Origin: Amphirosellinia nigrospora
Taxonomy: Eukaryota > Ascomycota > Sordariomycetes > Xylariales > Xylariaceae
Length of the DNA stretch: 64,000 nucleotides
Direction: 5' to 3'
Assembly: GCA_004123355.1 (NCBI GenBank)
Contig: SCHM01000004.1
Coordinates: 1,984,001-2,048,000, forward strand
Shown here: positions 14,458 through 24,289 of the stretch, piece after piece
Position numbering within the stretch: the stretch's first letter is position 1
Layout of the letters: every line of letters begins with the position of its first letter
Notes under the pieces: model-generated
Databases searched by the model: none
The model's input: the letters and a program-made list of their open reading frames with translations, nothing else
What the model was told of the DNA's origin: nothing
Translations under genes and position numbers: made by a program

Positions 14458-14727
14458 TGTAATAAATATAATATAAGTAGAAAGTTTAAACACTTAATTT
14501 ACCCTATATTAGAAGCTAATATTCTACTTAAAGAAAAAAAAAAAAAGTACTAATATATTAACCTGCAAGTAGTATATAAAATTATAGGTAATGCCCACCG
14601 CCTAGTACTACCGCCACATACCGCCCTAGCCCAGTATTACCACTGCCACAATTACCCTGTAGGGCAGCCACATTGCAGCCACAGCCCCAGAATGGTAAAA
14701 GTGGGTCAAAAGAGTGGGGCTGTGACA
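14458..14727 (-). repeat. 5' LTR of the gypsy element (less mutated)
   Basis: This copy retains GC-rich stretches around 14,585-14,727 and shows the original LTR sequence best. It ends on the plus strand in GGGGCTGTGACA, followed by the target duplication ACAAT. Confidence 0.9.
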
Positions 14728-15793
14728 ACAATTATTAATTATACCCGAGTTTTTTATAAAATGCTTTTTTTACCTAGTTAAACAACTATTTAATCTTTAT
14801 ATTAATAATAAATTATAATTTTAAAATATGTTTATTAGTTTGTTTAATAACTATTATTGTTTAATATTAGCTATAAAAAATATTTAAAAGTTATATTTAT
14901 TATACTATAAAATAGCTTTTAAAAATAAAATTTAAATAAAATAATTCGGTAGTTAAAATATTTTAGCTGTTAATATTATTATAAGTATTTTTATAATAAC
15001 TATTTATACTAACTATTTTTTAAAAATAATTAAATAAAACCCGTAATTTTTAAATTTTTATAAATATTGTTTATAAAATTAATAGCTGTTCTAAAAATCT
15101 ATATAGTAGTATTTATTACGTCCGGCCTATTTTATAAAACTTATAAATATTACGCGCTTTATCGAAAAAATATATAGCTTTTTATTAACCCCTTTTAAAG
15201 CTAATAATATTATAGTTTTTATTAAATAAAATATAAAAAATAATATTAACGTTAGCTATTTTTTTATTTCGTAAAAGTTAGATAAATATATTTAATAAGC
15301 TAACTCAAATATTTATATTAAATTATATTATTATAATTTTTTATTAATATAGCTTAATATTATTTTTTATAGTATTATTAAAAAATTAAAGCATAAATAT
15401 ATTTTAACGCTTTTAATTTTTAATCTTTTAGTCTATAAATTATTAAATTTTAGTTTTTAATTAAAAGTTTATTAAGTTTTTTTCGAATTTTACTTTTTTT
15501 TATTTATTTATATATATTTTTTAAGTTTTTATATTTATTTATTTATATACTTGTTTTTTTTTTTTATACTTTTTATTTATTTATAAAATATATTTTTTTT
15601 TTATATACTAATAAATTTAGCTTTTATAAAAAAAAAAAATATAGTAAAAAAAAAATAAAAAAAAAATTAAATATTATAAGCAATAAACTTAGTTTATATA
15701 TTAAATAAATATTTAGTTTATTATACTAACTTTTTAATAATTAATAAATAATAAAAACTATTATTATATATAAATTACTAAAGCTTTAAAAAG
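14728..15793. repeat. RIPed AT-rich spacer between elements
   Basis: AT-rich, stop-dense DNA with the same CpA depletion as the left block. There is no recognisable domain or gene. Confidence 0.75.
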
Positions 15794-15966
15794 TGTGACA
15801 GCACCAATCTAGAGTAGCCTGCTAGACCTGCCGGGTGCGCACACCTAACCAATTAGGGCATCCAACCACTGCAAAAGGGATCAGAATAACCAAGGTGGCA
15901 GCCTTGGTTACTAAGCTACTGTATATAGTACACAGCTACATGCCCGCAGTGCTGTAGGCTGTGACA
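15794..15966 (-). repeat. TRIM LTR copy 1 with 9-bp hairpin
   Basis: 173 bp. It contains TAACCAAGG (15,887-15,895) inverted as CCTTGGTTA (15,902-15,910). The interior of the element also ends with a CCTTGGTTA copy just before LTR 2. Confidence 0.9.
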
Positions 15967-16157
15967 ACCCCCCGCGTCACTAAGGCTTCGTCCCGAAGAC
16001 CTTGAACCCTGCCGCACGGGGCCAAGCGAGCACATCGGGAACCTTAGAGGGGGCCTAGCCTGTCGAAGCTAGTACATACCACTAATCCGGAAAAGCGCAG
16101 GTGCCGCTTTTGCCAAGTCCAGGGCTCGAACACTGGACCTATAGGTACCTTGGTTAT

Positions 16158-16329
16158 TGTGACAGCACCAATCTAGAGTAGCCTGCTAGACCTGCCGGGT
16201 GCGCACACCTAACCAATTGGGGCATCCAACCACTGCAAAAGGATCAGAATAACCAAGGTGGCAGCCTTGGTTACTAAGCTACTGTATATAGTACACAGCT
16301 ACATGCCCGCAGTGCTGTAGGCTGTGACA
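16158..16329 (-). repeat. TRIM LTR copy 2
   Basis: 172 bp. It differs from copy 1 by A to G in the AATTAGGG segment and by loss of one G in AAAAGGGA. It is directly followed by the target duplication AAAAG. Confidence 0.9.
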
Positions 16330-17515
16330 AAAAGCTTTATTTAAATATAAAAACCTAGTATAAACATTCGGTTAATTTTAATAAATAGGTTTAAATATAA
16401 TAAGCTTAAAATTATTATATATTTTAAAACTTAAATAATATAGTATTAATTATTTTGCTAGGCTTTTTTCCTAAAATATTAATATTAGCAAAAAATATTA
16501 AAAACTTAAATAACCTAATTATTTTAATAAATTATTAATAATAAAAATTACTATAAGCTGTTTATTTTAATTTATATTAAAAAAATACTATAAAAAAGTA
16601 CTTAAATTATTAATATAAAAAGCCGAGCTATTTATAACGTTTTATATTAAATTATATAACGTATATATAAACTATAATAAAACATTAATAGCTAATAATA
16701 ACAAATTTAAATAATAAAAAAAAGTTTTTTGCTAATAAATATATTATACGTTTATACGTTTATATAAAAAAAATTAAAATAAAAATATAATTTAAATAAA
16801 ATAAAAATATAACTTTATTTAATAATTTATTTATATAGCTATAATTAAACATACGTTATATTGTTTATATTACGGATATTATATTGTTTATTATAACGAA
16901 TATAAAAATTAATTAAACTATTTTTTTATTTAAAATAGTTTTTAATAAATATTTAAATTATAAACTTAATATTATTTATTTCGTTAAATATTAACTTTAT
17001 TATTTAAGATTTAAATCTAGTATTTTTTTTATATTGTAACCTTTATTATCGATTTGCCTAGTTATATTAACTATTTAATTTAGCTCCTTATTATATAAAT
17101 TAGTTTAAATTAATCGTTTATAGCTTATAATAGTAGCGTCGAATAATTTTATTAAAAAATCGAAATTTTAAAACTTTAAGCAGTCCGGTCTATATATAAT
17201 TTTTTTTACCTAAAATAAAAACAGTTAAACTTTTATTACTAATAGTTAAGCTACAAATAAAGTCCTTTTCGTTAACTAGTATATTTAATTCGATTAATTT
17301 AGCTTTTAATCGTTAAAAACCTTAAGATTTAATAAATTATAGCAATAAATAATAACTTACCTTTTAAGGTAAGCTAACACTATAGCAACAATAAGTAGTT
17401 AATAAAAGCAATTTATTGTAATTCTGGGATTATATAAGTGATCTAAAATAATAAGTACCTAGGTACTAATAGCAGCTCTAAGGCTAGAATGCTATATAAC
17501 TTTTACCCCTTTTTT
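16330..17515. repeat. RIPed AT-rich stretch, right flank
   Basis: AT-rich and stop-dense, with C mostly before G or T. From about 17,380 the composition starts to rise. It contains the perfect 14-bp palindrome AGTACCTAGGTACT (17,453-17,466), a form of a motif common in the intergenic DNA to the right. No gene was seen. Confidence 0.7.
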
Positions 17516-17840
17516 TAAACGCTCTACTAAGTTAAAGCGTTCCGATTTTCTAAACGCTCCAGTATTTAAAACGCTCTAGTTAACTAAACAGTAAATTTGC
17601 CGCTTAAAAAAATTAAACGTTTAAATTATTTAACATTAAATACGTCGACCGTTCCAGCCGTATTAAACCGCTTATTTAGTCGCACAGTACAAAAATCTAA
17701 GCGCATACCTTTCCCTAACATTTATAAGCGCTCCAAATCAAGAGCCGCAAATATACAGTATATTTACCGCTCCCTAGACCCACTAATAGACGGTATGGTA
17801 TTTCCCCATCCACGCCAGTGGATAAAAAAGACCTTTTAAT
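17516..17840. repeat. transition zone with clustered CGCTC/CGTTC motifs
   Basis: Seven copies of a short (A/G/C)CG(C/T)TC(C/T)-like motif occur here, at about 17,520, 17,538, 17,555, 17,572, 17,650, 17,729 and 17,767. Base composition is intermediate. An open frame on the plus strand (17,597-17,839, 80 codons) crosses it but matches nothing I know. The zone is probably the edge of an older element. It separates RIPed DNA from the RPC40 3' end. Confidence 0.45.
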
Positions 17841-17843
17841 CTA

Positions 17844-19053
17844 CTACACTCGGCCATGCAAATGTCTAACTTGTCTAGAAGTCTTACCATGTTTGTGACC
17901 TGCGGCCTCAGGATCCCACACTTCTTCCAGTGTCTTAATAGACTCGAGGAATATCTCATCGCTGTCCCACTGTCCCGCGCTCTCAACCGAGAAGATAAAG
18001 TGGTCTTTCCTGCGGCCGAGCTTGACCTTGCCTCGAATTCCGGATGCCGTAAGACTTCTCGGCTGACGGTATCTCGCATGGGATCTTGGACGACGGCCTT
18101 CAGCTCGCCCTCGTGGCCCTCGTACCCGCCCCTTCGTCTTCGCCTCGTGCCTCGTCACTTTCTCTAGTGCGATCACGCCCGGATGAAGCAGTGGCGAATT
18201 TCTCGGCATCGGCGCCAGTACCGGCCGCAGGTCTGATTTTCGGCATCAGCCGGTAGCTTGCGGTGGCGACGGGCGAGTACTTGGAATGGTCCCAGCCGAA
18301 GCCCTTGTGCATGTGCATCTCGATATCGATTCCTGGCCGGACGCATCTTCGCGATCAGGATATCGGGATTGACGGGTCGGATCGTATCCTCGCCGAGAAC
18401 CACTTCGTCTGACCGCCGGGGCTCGAAGACTATGTCCCGAGCGTAGACGTGCGCATTATTGTACAGCACCTTCGGGTCCGTGGCGTCCTTTGGCGCGTCC
18501 TTGTTGCGCGTGCACCGCGCGGCGAGCTTGAGGCTCACTGTATGAAATCGAAGGTGGTCGCGTAGGTGTCCTCGTCCGGGCCAGGCTTCCGCCAGAACTT
18601 CATGAAGTCACGCAGACCCTTCTTGCCGCCGGTAAAGGGGATGAGGCCCAGCCGATGGGCGAGGACTTCATCTGAATGACTGAGGTGTTGTTATTAACAA
18701 AGACAGTCTCGATGGCAAGGCTGGGATCTCGGCGATCATGATTCGGCGGAAGCATTGGCGATTGAGGCGTCGACCCCGATGAGGGAGAATTGGGCCTCGA
18801 ACTGGTCGTTTTGGTGGAATTGGACCTTGAAATTGCGACGGAACTCTTCCGTGTCCCACGCATGTTCCTCGTTCGCATAGTTGTCGGGATAGGCATCCGA
18901 GACGGTGTTCGTGACTGTTTCTTTGTTGATACCGATTGTCTAGGGTAAACGCGTTAGTTAGTGCTACACTATGTAAGTAAGTAACGGGCATCATACATTG
19001 CGTTTCTCGAGTTCCGCCGCACTCGGCACCCGCCGTCCCGAAGAAGGCGCCAT
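17844..19053 (-). CDS. RPC40: RNA polymerase I/III subunit RPAC1 (AC40), frame-disrupted
   Basis: This is the alpha-like subunit shared by RNA polymerases I and III, which pairs with AC19 in the assembly platform in the nucleus. Start [19 protein letters not shown] is followed by an intron (18,940-18,996, GT...AG). Family blocks follow in order: RRIMIAEIP (alpha motif), [66 protein letters not shown] and [30 protein letters not shown]. Length (about 384 codons) fits the family. The reading frame must change about ten times, mostly by one missing base in a short run. Because the gene is normally essential, this is either sequence error or a decayed second copy. The 3' end is uncertain: in the frame of the last conserved block, translation continues across the AT-rich boundary to 17,783. 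Confidence 0.85.
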
Positions 19054-19693
19054 GATGTTTTAGTCTCCTAACTGTAAATGTAAGAGGTAGTTTGTGAAGA
19101 CGATGCTGGAGGAAAAAAGTTGAAGGGATCTGGTTATCGATAAGTGTCAGTTAATCTTGATGACCACCCCCACCATTTGATCAATCTACCCTCTAGCTCC
19201 GCGGCGGATACCTGCTGCATAGTACATTAGGTAGTACTTGGGTTACCCCCCTAATCAGCTTGGTTGTGATCAAAGATAGAATTTTTGAAATTCATGAGGT
19301 GTAATCAAGTAGACTGTTGTATTGTTGCTAGCAGAACTTGAATTTGACGGTTGCTAACACATCTACTCTACTTTGCTACATGAACTTCTCGTTGACCTGC
19401 GAGGCCCAACGAATTTAAATAGACTAGGGATGGTGGGATACATGCGAGACAATCCCAAAAGCCATTATATATCATTTAAAGCTAAAGCAGTGATAATACG
19501 GAGTGAGGCATCTTAAAAGGTATTTAACATTGACACAACGGATACCATCCATAGGTATTTGTATTATTAGTCCTACCGTACCATTAGAGCCTCCTAAGAT
19601 CCTCGCGGATAATCGCCGGTATTTCATACATTTTACAGGTCTAGACTACATATATCCCTTGCAATATACATCGAATTACAATTAGCAAGCCAC
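19054..19693. other. RPC40 upstream region / COQ6 3' flank
   Basis: Non-coding. RPC40 and COQ6 are tandem on the minus strand, so this holds the RPC40 promoter and the COQ6 3' UTR. It becomes AT-rich near 19,440-19,500. No clear regulatory motif was seen. Confidence 0.6.
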
Positions 19694-21243
19694 TCAGAAC
19701 AATTTCATGCCATTGCCAGCAGCCTGTTGCATGAAGAACCCTTCAGAGGGCCCATCGCATTCACAGCGCTCAAGCCCAATGATCGCAGGGGCACAAGCGG
19801 CCCGCTCTCCACCGAGTATAGCTTATGCAGCTTGTCGACGACGCCGAGCAGCACGTGGTTCGCGAGGTATCGCTCCGAGTTGTACGGCTCCAGCGACATG
19901 CGCGTGCCGATGTCCTGGCCGTGGGCGACGGCGTACTCGATCGTCCTGGCCAGGCTCTCGACGTCGCCCTGTCCCTGGTTGAGGCCCTGGCCGGCGAGCG
20001 GGTGCGTCGTGTGCGCGGCGTCGCCCACCAGCGCCACGCGCTCGCCGACGTAGGTGTCCGCGTGGCGCAGCTTGAGCGGGAAGGACGCGACGCTGCCCGC
20101 TTGTACGTTGGCGACGCGCCGCGGCACGGCCCCTGCGTCGAAGCGCGTGTGCTTCAGCCTCCAGACGAGCTCGGCCTCGTGTCCCGAGCTCATCGTGTGC
20201 ATGAATTTCAGATCGACCGGGGCGAGGCGGAAGGCCGCGTTCACGAGGGCGACGAAGTCGTTGGCCGGAAGGCTCTTGAGCAGCGCGGCGTTCTCGGCGT
20301 CGTGGACCAGACGAGCGTCGCGCAGTCCCCCGGCATCGGGAGCATGGCGACTGGGCCCGTGGGAAGAAACCTCTGGTAGGCGATCTTGGTCTCGTCTTCG
20401 GGCACGCCTTTGTCGTACAGTTTTAATGTCGCAACGACGCCGTGACGACCGTAGTCCCACCCTTTGCTGTCAATGCCGGCGAAGGTCCTCACTGGGCTGT
20501 TGGCGCCATCCGCGCCGATGAGAAGCCGCGCTGCGAGTTGCCTCCCTTTGCCCAGATGCACAATTGGCCATTCCCTGAGATCAAGCTCTTCCGTCCTCCT
20601 CGCCCAGCGTGACATTCTCGACTGTGGTACTTTCAAAGATAGAGATACCGCCAAGCTCATGGATGCGCTTGAGGAGGCCGACGTAAGATTCAGGTTCTCA
20701 ATCATGTAAGCGATGATCGCTCTATCCGGGGCTGATCTGGGTCTGATCGAATTCGATGCGCGGCATCCGATACACCGTCCCAAACTTGCATCTCGTGGTA
20801 AGGCTGGACTCGTTCTCGTTGTATGTGGCTCCATGCGCCAATTTTGTCTCGAAAATTCGACCGAGGATGGTGTGAGTGAGCTGCGCTGCGCGTTCGAAAA
20901 GTAATTATCGGATCGCCTCCAAGCTGGCAACTTCTTTAGTTCCTGGGCCTCGACAAGCGCGACTCGTAGGCCGCCGTGGTGGGATTCGCCTCTGCAAACA
21001 GCGTATTATTTAGCATTGTGTCTTCGATCTCGCTGTCACGGGGACGTACTCAGCGCAGCGAGAAGACTTAGCCCGGCGGGCCCGCCACCAACACAGACAA
21101 CATCGTAGATGTCAGGTTGAGACGTGCTCGTGCTTGTGCTTGCATAGGATCTGGTCAATTGCTGCCTTATTTTTTCGATTGCAGCTCCTGCATATGTTCG
21201 GCGACTGCCCGAGGTGTCGACTCATAAGGCTGAGTGCTTTCAT
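19694..21243 (-). CDS. COQ6: ubiquinone biosynthesis FAD monooxygenase Coq6, frame-disrupted
   Basis: Mitochondrial flavin-dependent hydroxylase of the coenzyme Q ring. The N-terminus (MKALSLMSRHLGQ..., Arg/Ser-rich) resembles a mitochondrial presequence. It is followed by the FAD-binding dinucleotide fold DVVCVGGGPAGLSLLAAL and an intron (20,992-21,049). Then come VALVEAQELKKLPAWRRSDNYFSN, the second FAD motif LIGADGANSPVRTFAGI, GWDYGRHGVVATL, AYQRFLPTGPVAMLPMP and the UbiH/Coq6 signature ERVALVGDAAHTTHPLAGQG. Allowing for a frameshift near 19,725, the protein ends ...QQAAGNGMKLF. About 497 codons fits the family. At least six single-base frameshifts are needed, as in RPC40 next door. Family assignment is firm; functionality of this exact sequence is not. 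Confidence 0.88.
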
Positions 21244-22039
21244 ATTTGCTTCGTGTCGGTAGACCGCCGCGAGGTCCTAGTTATAGTGGGATATAGTGGG
21301 ATGGATGAATGCTGCCCATGCCAAGACATTCTAGACCAGGTTACTTTGCTGTAGGTTTGCCATCAACCGAAGTTTACCCATCACTTAGATGGTATATATA
21401 ACAAGCAGTACTCGAGCTTAGTAGTTTTGTTTAATTCTTGCTAATGACCCGAGCCATGACCCGACCGACTGTTGACGTCACACCAAGTGGGCAAACCGCA
21501 AGAATGCCACCCCACCAAAGCCAACGACGACGACGACATTAAAGCCGGTGAAGAAGCCATCTACGACGACGACGCCAAACAAACGCACCACCAAAACAAT
21601 GGCCAAGCCGCGTCACGAATCGTCAGATGAAAACGATGATTGATGATAAACGATTCACCAATGGCAGCGAGAACTGCCAATTACCATCGTCTGTTCAAAA
21701 ACGACTACGCCGCAAGATACGTACGTCGAAGCAGAAGTAGACGATGCCGTCGAAGCAGAAGTAGACGATGCCGTCGAAGCAGAAGTAGACATGCTGCTTT
21801 GCAAATGTTTTTCAATTATTATATCAAAGCCCTGATTATACGTGTTTTAACGAGGTTTGAGTTAGAATGTAGTGTGCAATTAATTCGTTAATACTCGTTA
21901 ATACGTACAGTGCACCACCAGTCCCATCGGCGGGCAATATACAGACAAATACCTAAAATACCTGGCGAGAACTAACTAACATATACCTTCTCTCCTTAAA
22001 CCACCCCGAATATCCATATAATTTCCTCTCATTTCCCAC
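21244..22039. other. intergenic region with simple repeats
   Basis: COQ6 promoter on the left and the 3' flank of the eisosome gene on the right. It contains ACG/GAC trinucleotide runs at about 21,528-21,575 and a 24-bp tandem repeat at 21,724-21,790. Several short open frames cross it, but none is convincing. Confidence 0.5.
21724..21790. repeat. 24-bp tandem repeat, 2.8 copies
   Basis: The unit starts CGTCGAAGCAGAAG and repeats exactly at 21,724, 21,748 and 21,772 (the last copy is truncated at 19 nt). In one plus frame it encodes the octapeptide VEAEVDDA repeated, in another an Arg/Ser-rich repeat. Upstream ACG-rich frames read Thr/Pro/Lys-rich or Asp-rich segments. It could be a decayed low-complexity gene or non-coding minisatellite. 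Confidence 0.7.
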
Positions 22040-23241
22040 TCACCGTTGAGCATGAGAAGGACTCGAAGACACCGAGGCATACTCTTCGTTGGCTGTTTCG
22101 CCAACCTTGTCAATCGGCGCTGCCGTAGCACTGGACTCGGCAGAACCCTCACCTTCGTGTGAGATCCCACCGCCGGTGCTAAAACTTGTCACTTCATGCC
22201 CAGCAAATTCATGTCCCCGGTTCGTTTCCCAGCTCTTGAGATCGTCCTCGGCGTCATTTAGGACTTGTCGAGCGGCACTACCGTTTTCGTATACCCTACG
22301 TGCATCACCTGGCGTTATTGGAGAGTCGTCGATAAGGGAGAGTAGACGTTGTCCGTGCTTTGCGAGGATGATCTGCTTCTCGGCCCGCTCTATCACCGCG
22401 ATAAACTCGGCATCGTAGGCTTCCTTCAGCTTCTTGCGAGTCTAGTCCAGCGCCGCATAACTTAGCAAATTCGGTTCGTTGAGGCGTATGGTGTTGTTAT
22501 AATGGAAATAAGAACGTACGATATTCGTCAGCTGTGCCTCAGCAACCAAGTTTTCTGCTTCCGCCCTCACTAACTCCTGTTCGAGGATGACAAGTCTTGC
22601 GCTCTGAGGCTCCTTGACCTTGAGCTTGTGGATCTCGTCGGCGATCTTTCCTTTATTATCACGGCTCGGTTGCACACTCTTTTCGGTGTTACGGATCGTC
22701 TTGAGGATACCGCGGGCATCGTCGAGGTTATGGGCATAGCTGTCCTCTTGCGCCCCTAGCTCGCTCAGGATGACACCAATTTTGTCGCTGATATCGGACA
22801 CGGCGTCATCTTGAGTCTGCTCACCCCATTCTGACAGCTCTCGGGCAATCGTGTCGCGTTCCTTCCCTGCGGCCTCGTGTGCTGAGATGAGGTTGTTGGC
22901 CGACTTGATCAAGCGATACAGTCGCCGGGAAAGCTCGGGCTGGATCGATCCGCGAAGCGATGCAAATGAGAATCCCTTTCGATGCGTAGGCGAAGAGGTA
23001 TTACTATTTCCCTTGCCCGAACGGATGGACAGTGAGCGATTCCTAACATGACTATTAGCCTGGCTGATTTGTTAGTCAACAAGATTTATAGAGAGCTTCG
23101 ATGTAGGTACATATAAGTCGAGTCTGGCGAGTTCCAGCTGCTCGGCTCTGGCTGCGGTGTGAGAGAAACTAGAGGCGACCGCGGTAACCTGCGTTCGAGT
23201 TCTGCCACTCCTTTGGAGCTACCCCTGGAGAAGAAATCCAT
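22040..23241 (-). CDS. PIL1: Pil1/Lsp1-family eisosome core protein (divergent paralogue)
   Basis: BAR-domain protein of eisosomes, which shape membrane furrows under the plasma membrane by binding PI(4,5)P2. Three exons join in frame to 358 codons: 23,241-23,111, intron 23,064-23,110, exon to 22,520, intron 22,442-22,519, exon to 22,040. The N-terminus MDFFSRGSSKGVAELERR is unlike the usual MHRTYSLR start. The BAR part is clear: ELSRRLYRLIKSANNL, ARELSEWGEQTQDD, VSDISDKIGVILSELGAQED, LKTIRNTEKSVQPSRD, ILEQELVRAEAENLVAEAQL, then LLSLIDDSPITPGDARRVY. The Ser/Gly-rich tail follows. It resembles the more diverged Pil1 homologue of filamentous fungi rather than the main copy. A GTGAGT at the stop region leaves an alternative 3' exon possible. 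No frameshift was seen here. Confidence 0.88.
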
Positions 23242-24289
23242 CTTGGTGACCTACATATTGTGTCTCGAATTCGAGAGCGATCAGCAAATCTTGGGAGATT
23301 GCTGAGAAACTGTCGATGCACCTATCAGTTGACTGTTTCCTTCCCTGTCCCTACGGCCACTATGTAATAGGGTGTAGTTCATAGTGAAAGGCAGGCATTT
23401 CCCATGCGCGCCTTTCGCGTAGGAGTAACGATATGACTTACTATAACTCAGAGTCGGTGTGTCTTGCCGCGATGGTATGACAACTAACTTAACTGTAGAT
23501 CAAGCACCGTGTGGACAAGGATTAATCTCGGCGGTGAAAGGCTTGTATGTATGATACAAATTGAAGATCTATCATAGTCCTAAGGGTATCTAACTCTTGG
23601 TATTACCAAAAGTTGAAGATGGGCGTCAAGACTCCAATGAGCCTTCGAACCCTTCAGACACCTACGTCATGGTCGATTGTGCCATTTACGCTCGCGTGTG
23701 CACGAGGAACAAAGGGCACTGGGCTAGGTAGCAGTGTATACCTAGGTAGGTAAGATCGAAGCTGGAAGAAAGTGCATACATGTCCATGGGTATGCTAGAC
23801 ATTGATGTCATGGTCTCGGTAGATACATAGAATTCATAGCCCTGATAAAATTACCCCTATACGTGTACCCCGCCTGTCGTGTACCCAAAAGCTACCTAGG
23901 TACTGTAAAAGACAAAAACTCCGATTTAAACCCCACGATCTAGATCATATCTGCATGATCAGAATGCGCCCATCTCTCCAGAGAAAATTGAGCGTACTGC
24001 CCCATTCGTGCCCACCCCAAACTCTGATCATAATAAATTGCAATACAATAGTAAACATATAATAATCATAAATCGTAAGCAACTCCGAAACAATTTGAGT
24101 GACCGAGAGGAAACTCCTGGCGTAGTTGTTCATGGATTTCGCGTCGGATCGACAATGACGTAAGAGGCTAGGGCTAGACCGAAGACGGACTTCAGTAGCG
24201 CATCGGAAATCTTGGTTCGGATCACAGCCGCTGTAGAAGTTACCCATTCAAAGAGGTCTGCGAAGTGTTCTTGTGCCCTATAGGCGAAT
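23242..24289. other. upstream region of the eisosome gene
   Basis: No gene supported. It holds palindromic TACCTAGGTA-type motifs at about 23,723-23,754 and 23,892-23,903. A 100-codon minus frame at 23,945-24,247 has no family features and probably lies in the 3' UTR of the next gene. Confidence 0.5.

Larger units (their letters stand above)
7511..14727 (-). mobile_element. Ty3/gypsy LTR retrotransposon, full-length, RIP-inactivated
   Basis: This is a 7.2-kb element bounded by LTRs of about 270-275 bp (7,511-7,785 and 14,458-14,727). It is flanked on both sides by the same 5-bp duplication ACAAT (7,506-7,510 and 14,728-14,732). On the minus strand the LTR starts TGTCACAGCC in the less mutated copy and ends TTACA. 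A polypurine tract (minus AAAAGGGGGAAGT, 7,786-7,798) abuts the 3' LTR, which fixes the orientation. Minus-strand translation gives reverse transcriptase and integrase blocks of the gypsy type, riddled with stops. Gag should lie toward 13-14.4 kb but is not recognisable. The two LTRs differ by transitions in the direction CpA to TpA and TpG to TpA, which demonstrates RIP. The element is dead. Confidence 0.93.
15794..16329 (-). mobile_element. TRIM-like miniature LTR element, not RIPed
   Basis: Two near-identical direct repeats (15,794-15,966 and 16,158-16,329, about 172 bp) flank a 191-bp non-coding interior. The unit is framed by the 5-bp duplication AAAAG (15,789-15,793 and 16,330-16,334). 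The repeats begin TGTGACAGCACC and end GGCTGTGACA, satisfying TG...CA. They differ by one substitution and one single-base indel, so the insertion is young. Read on the minus strand, a G-rich polypurine tract (plus ACCCCCC, 15,967-15,973) precedes the 3' LTR, and the LTR starts TGTCACAGCC like the nearby gypsy element. There is no ORF, so mobilisation must come from another element. It keeps normal base composition within RIPed surroundings. Confidence 0.9.

Noticed and set aside
17597-17839. 80-codon plus frame in the transition zone
   Set aside because: No recognised domain; kept only as part of the repeat-edge description.
19705-20379. Long plus-strand frames opposite COQ6
   Set aside because: Shadows caused by high GC content; the minus strand carries the FAD motifs.
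23945-24247. 100-codon minus frame
   Set aside because: No domain or composition signal; lies directly 3' of the His-rich gene and is probably UTR.
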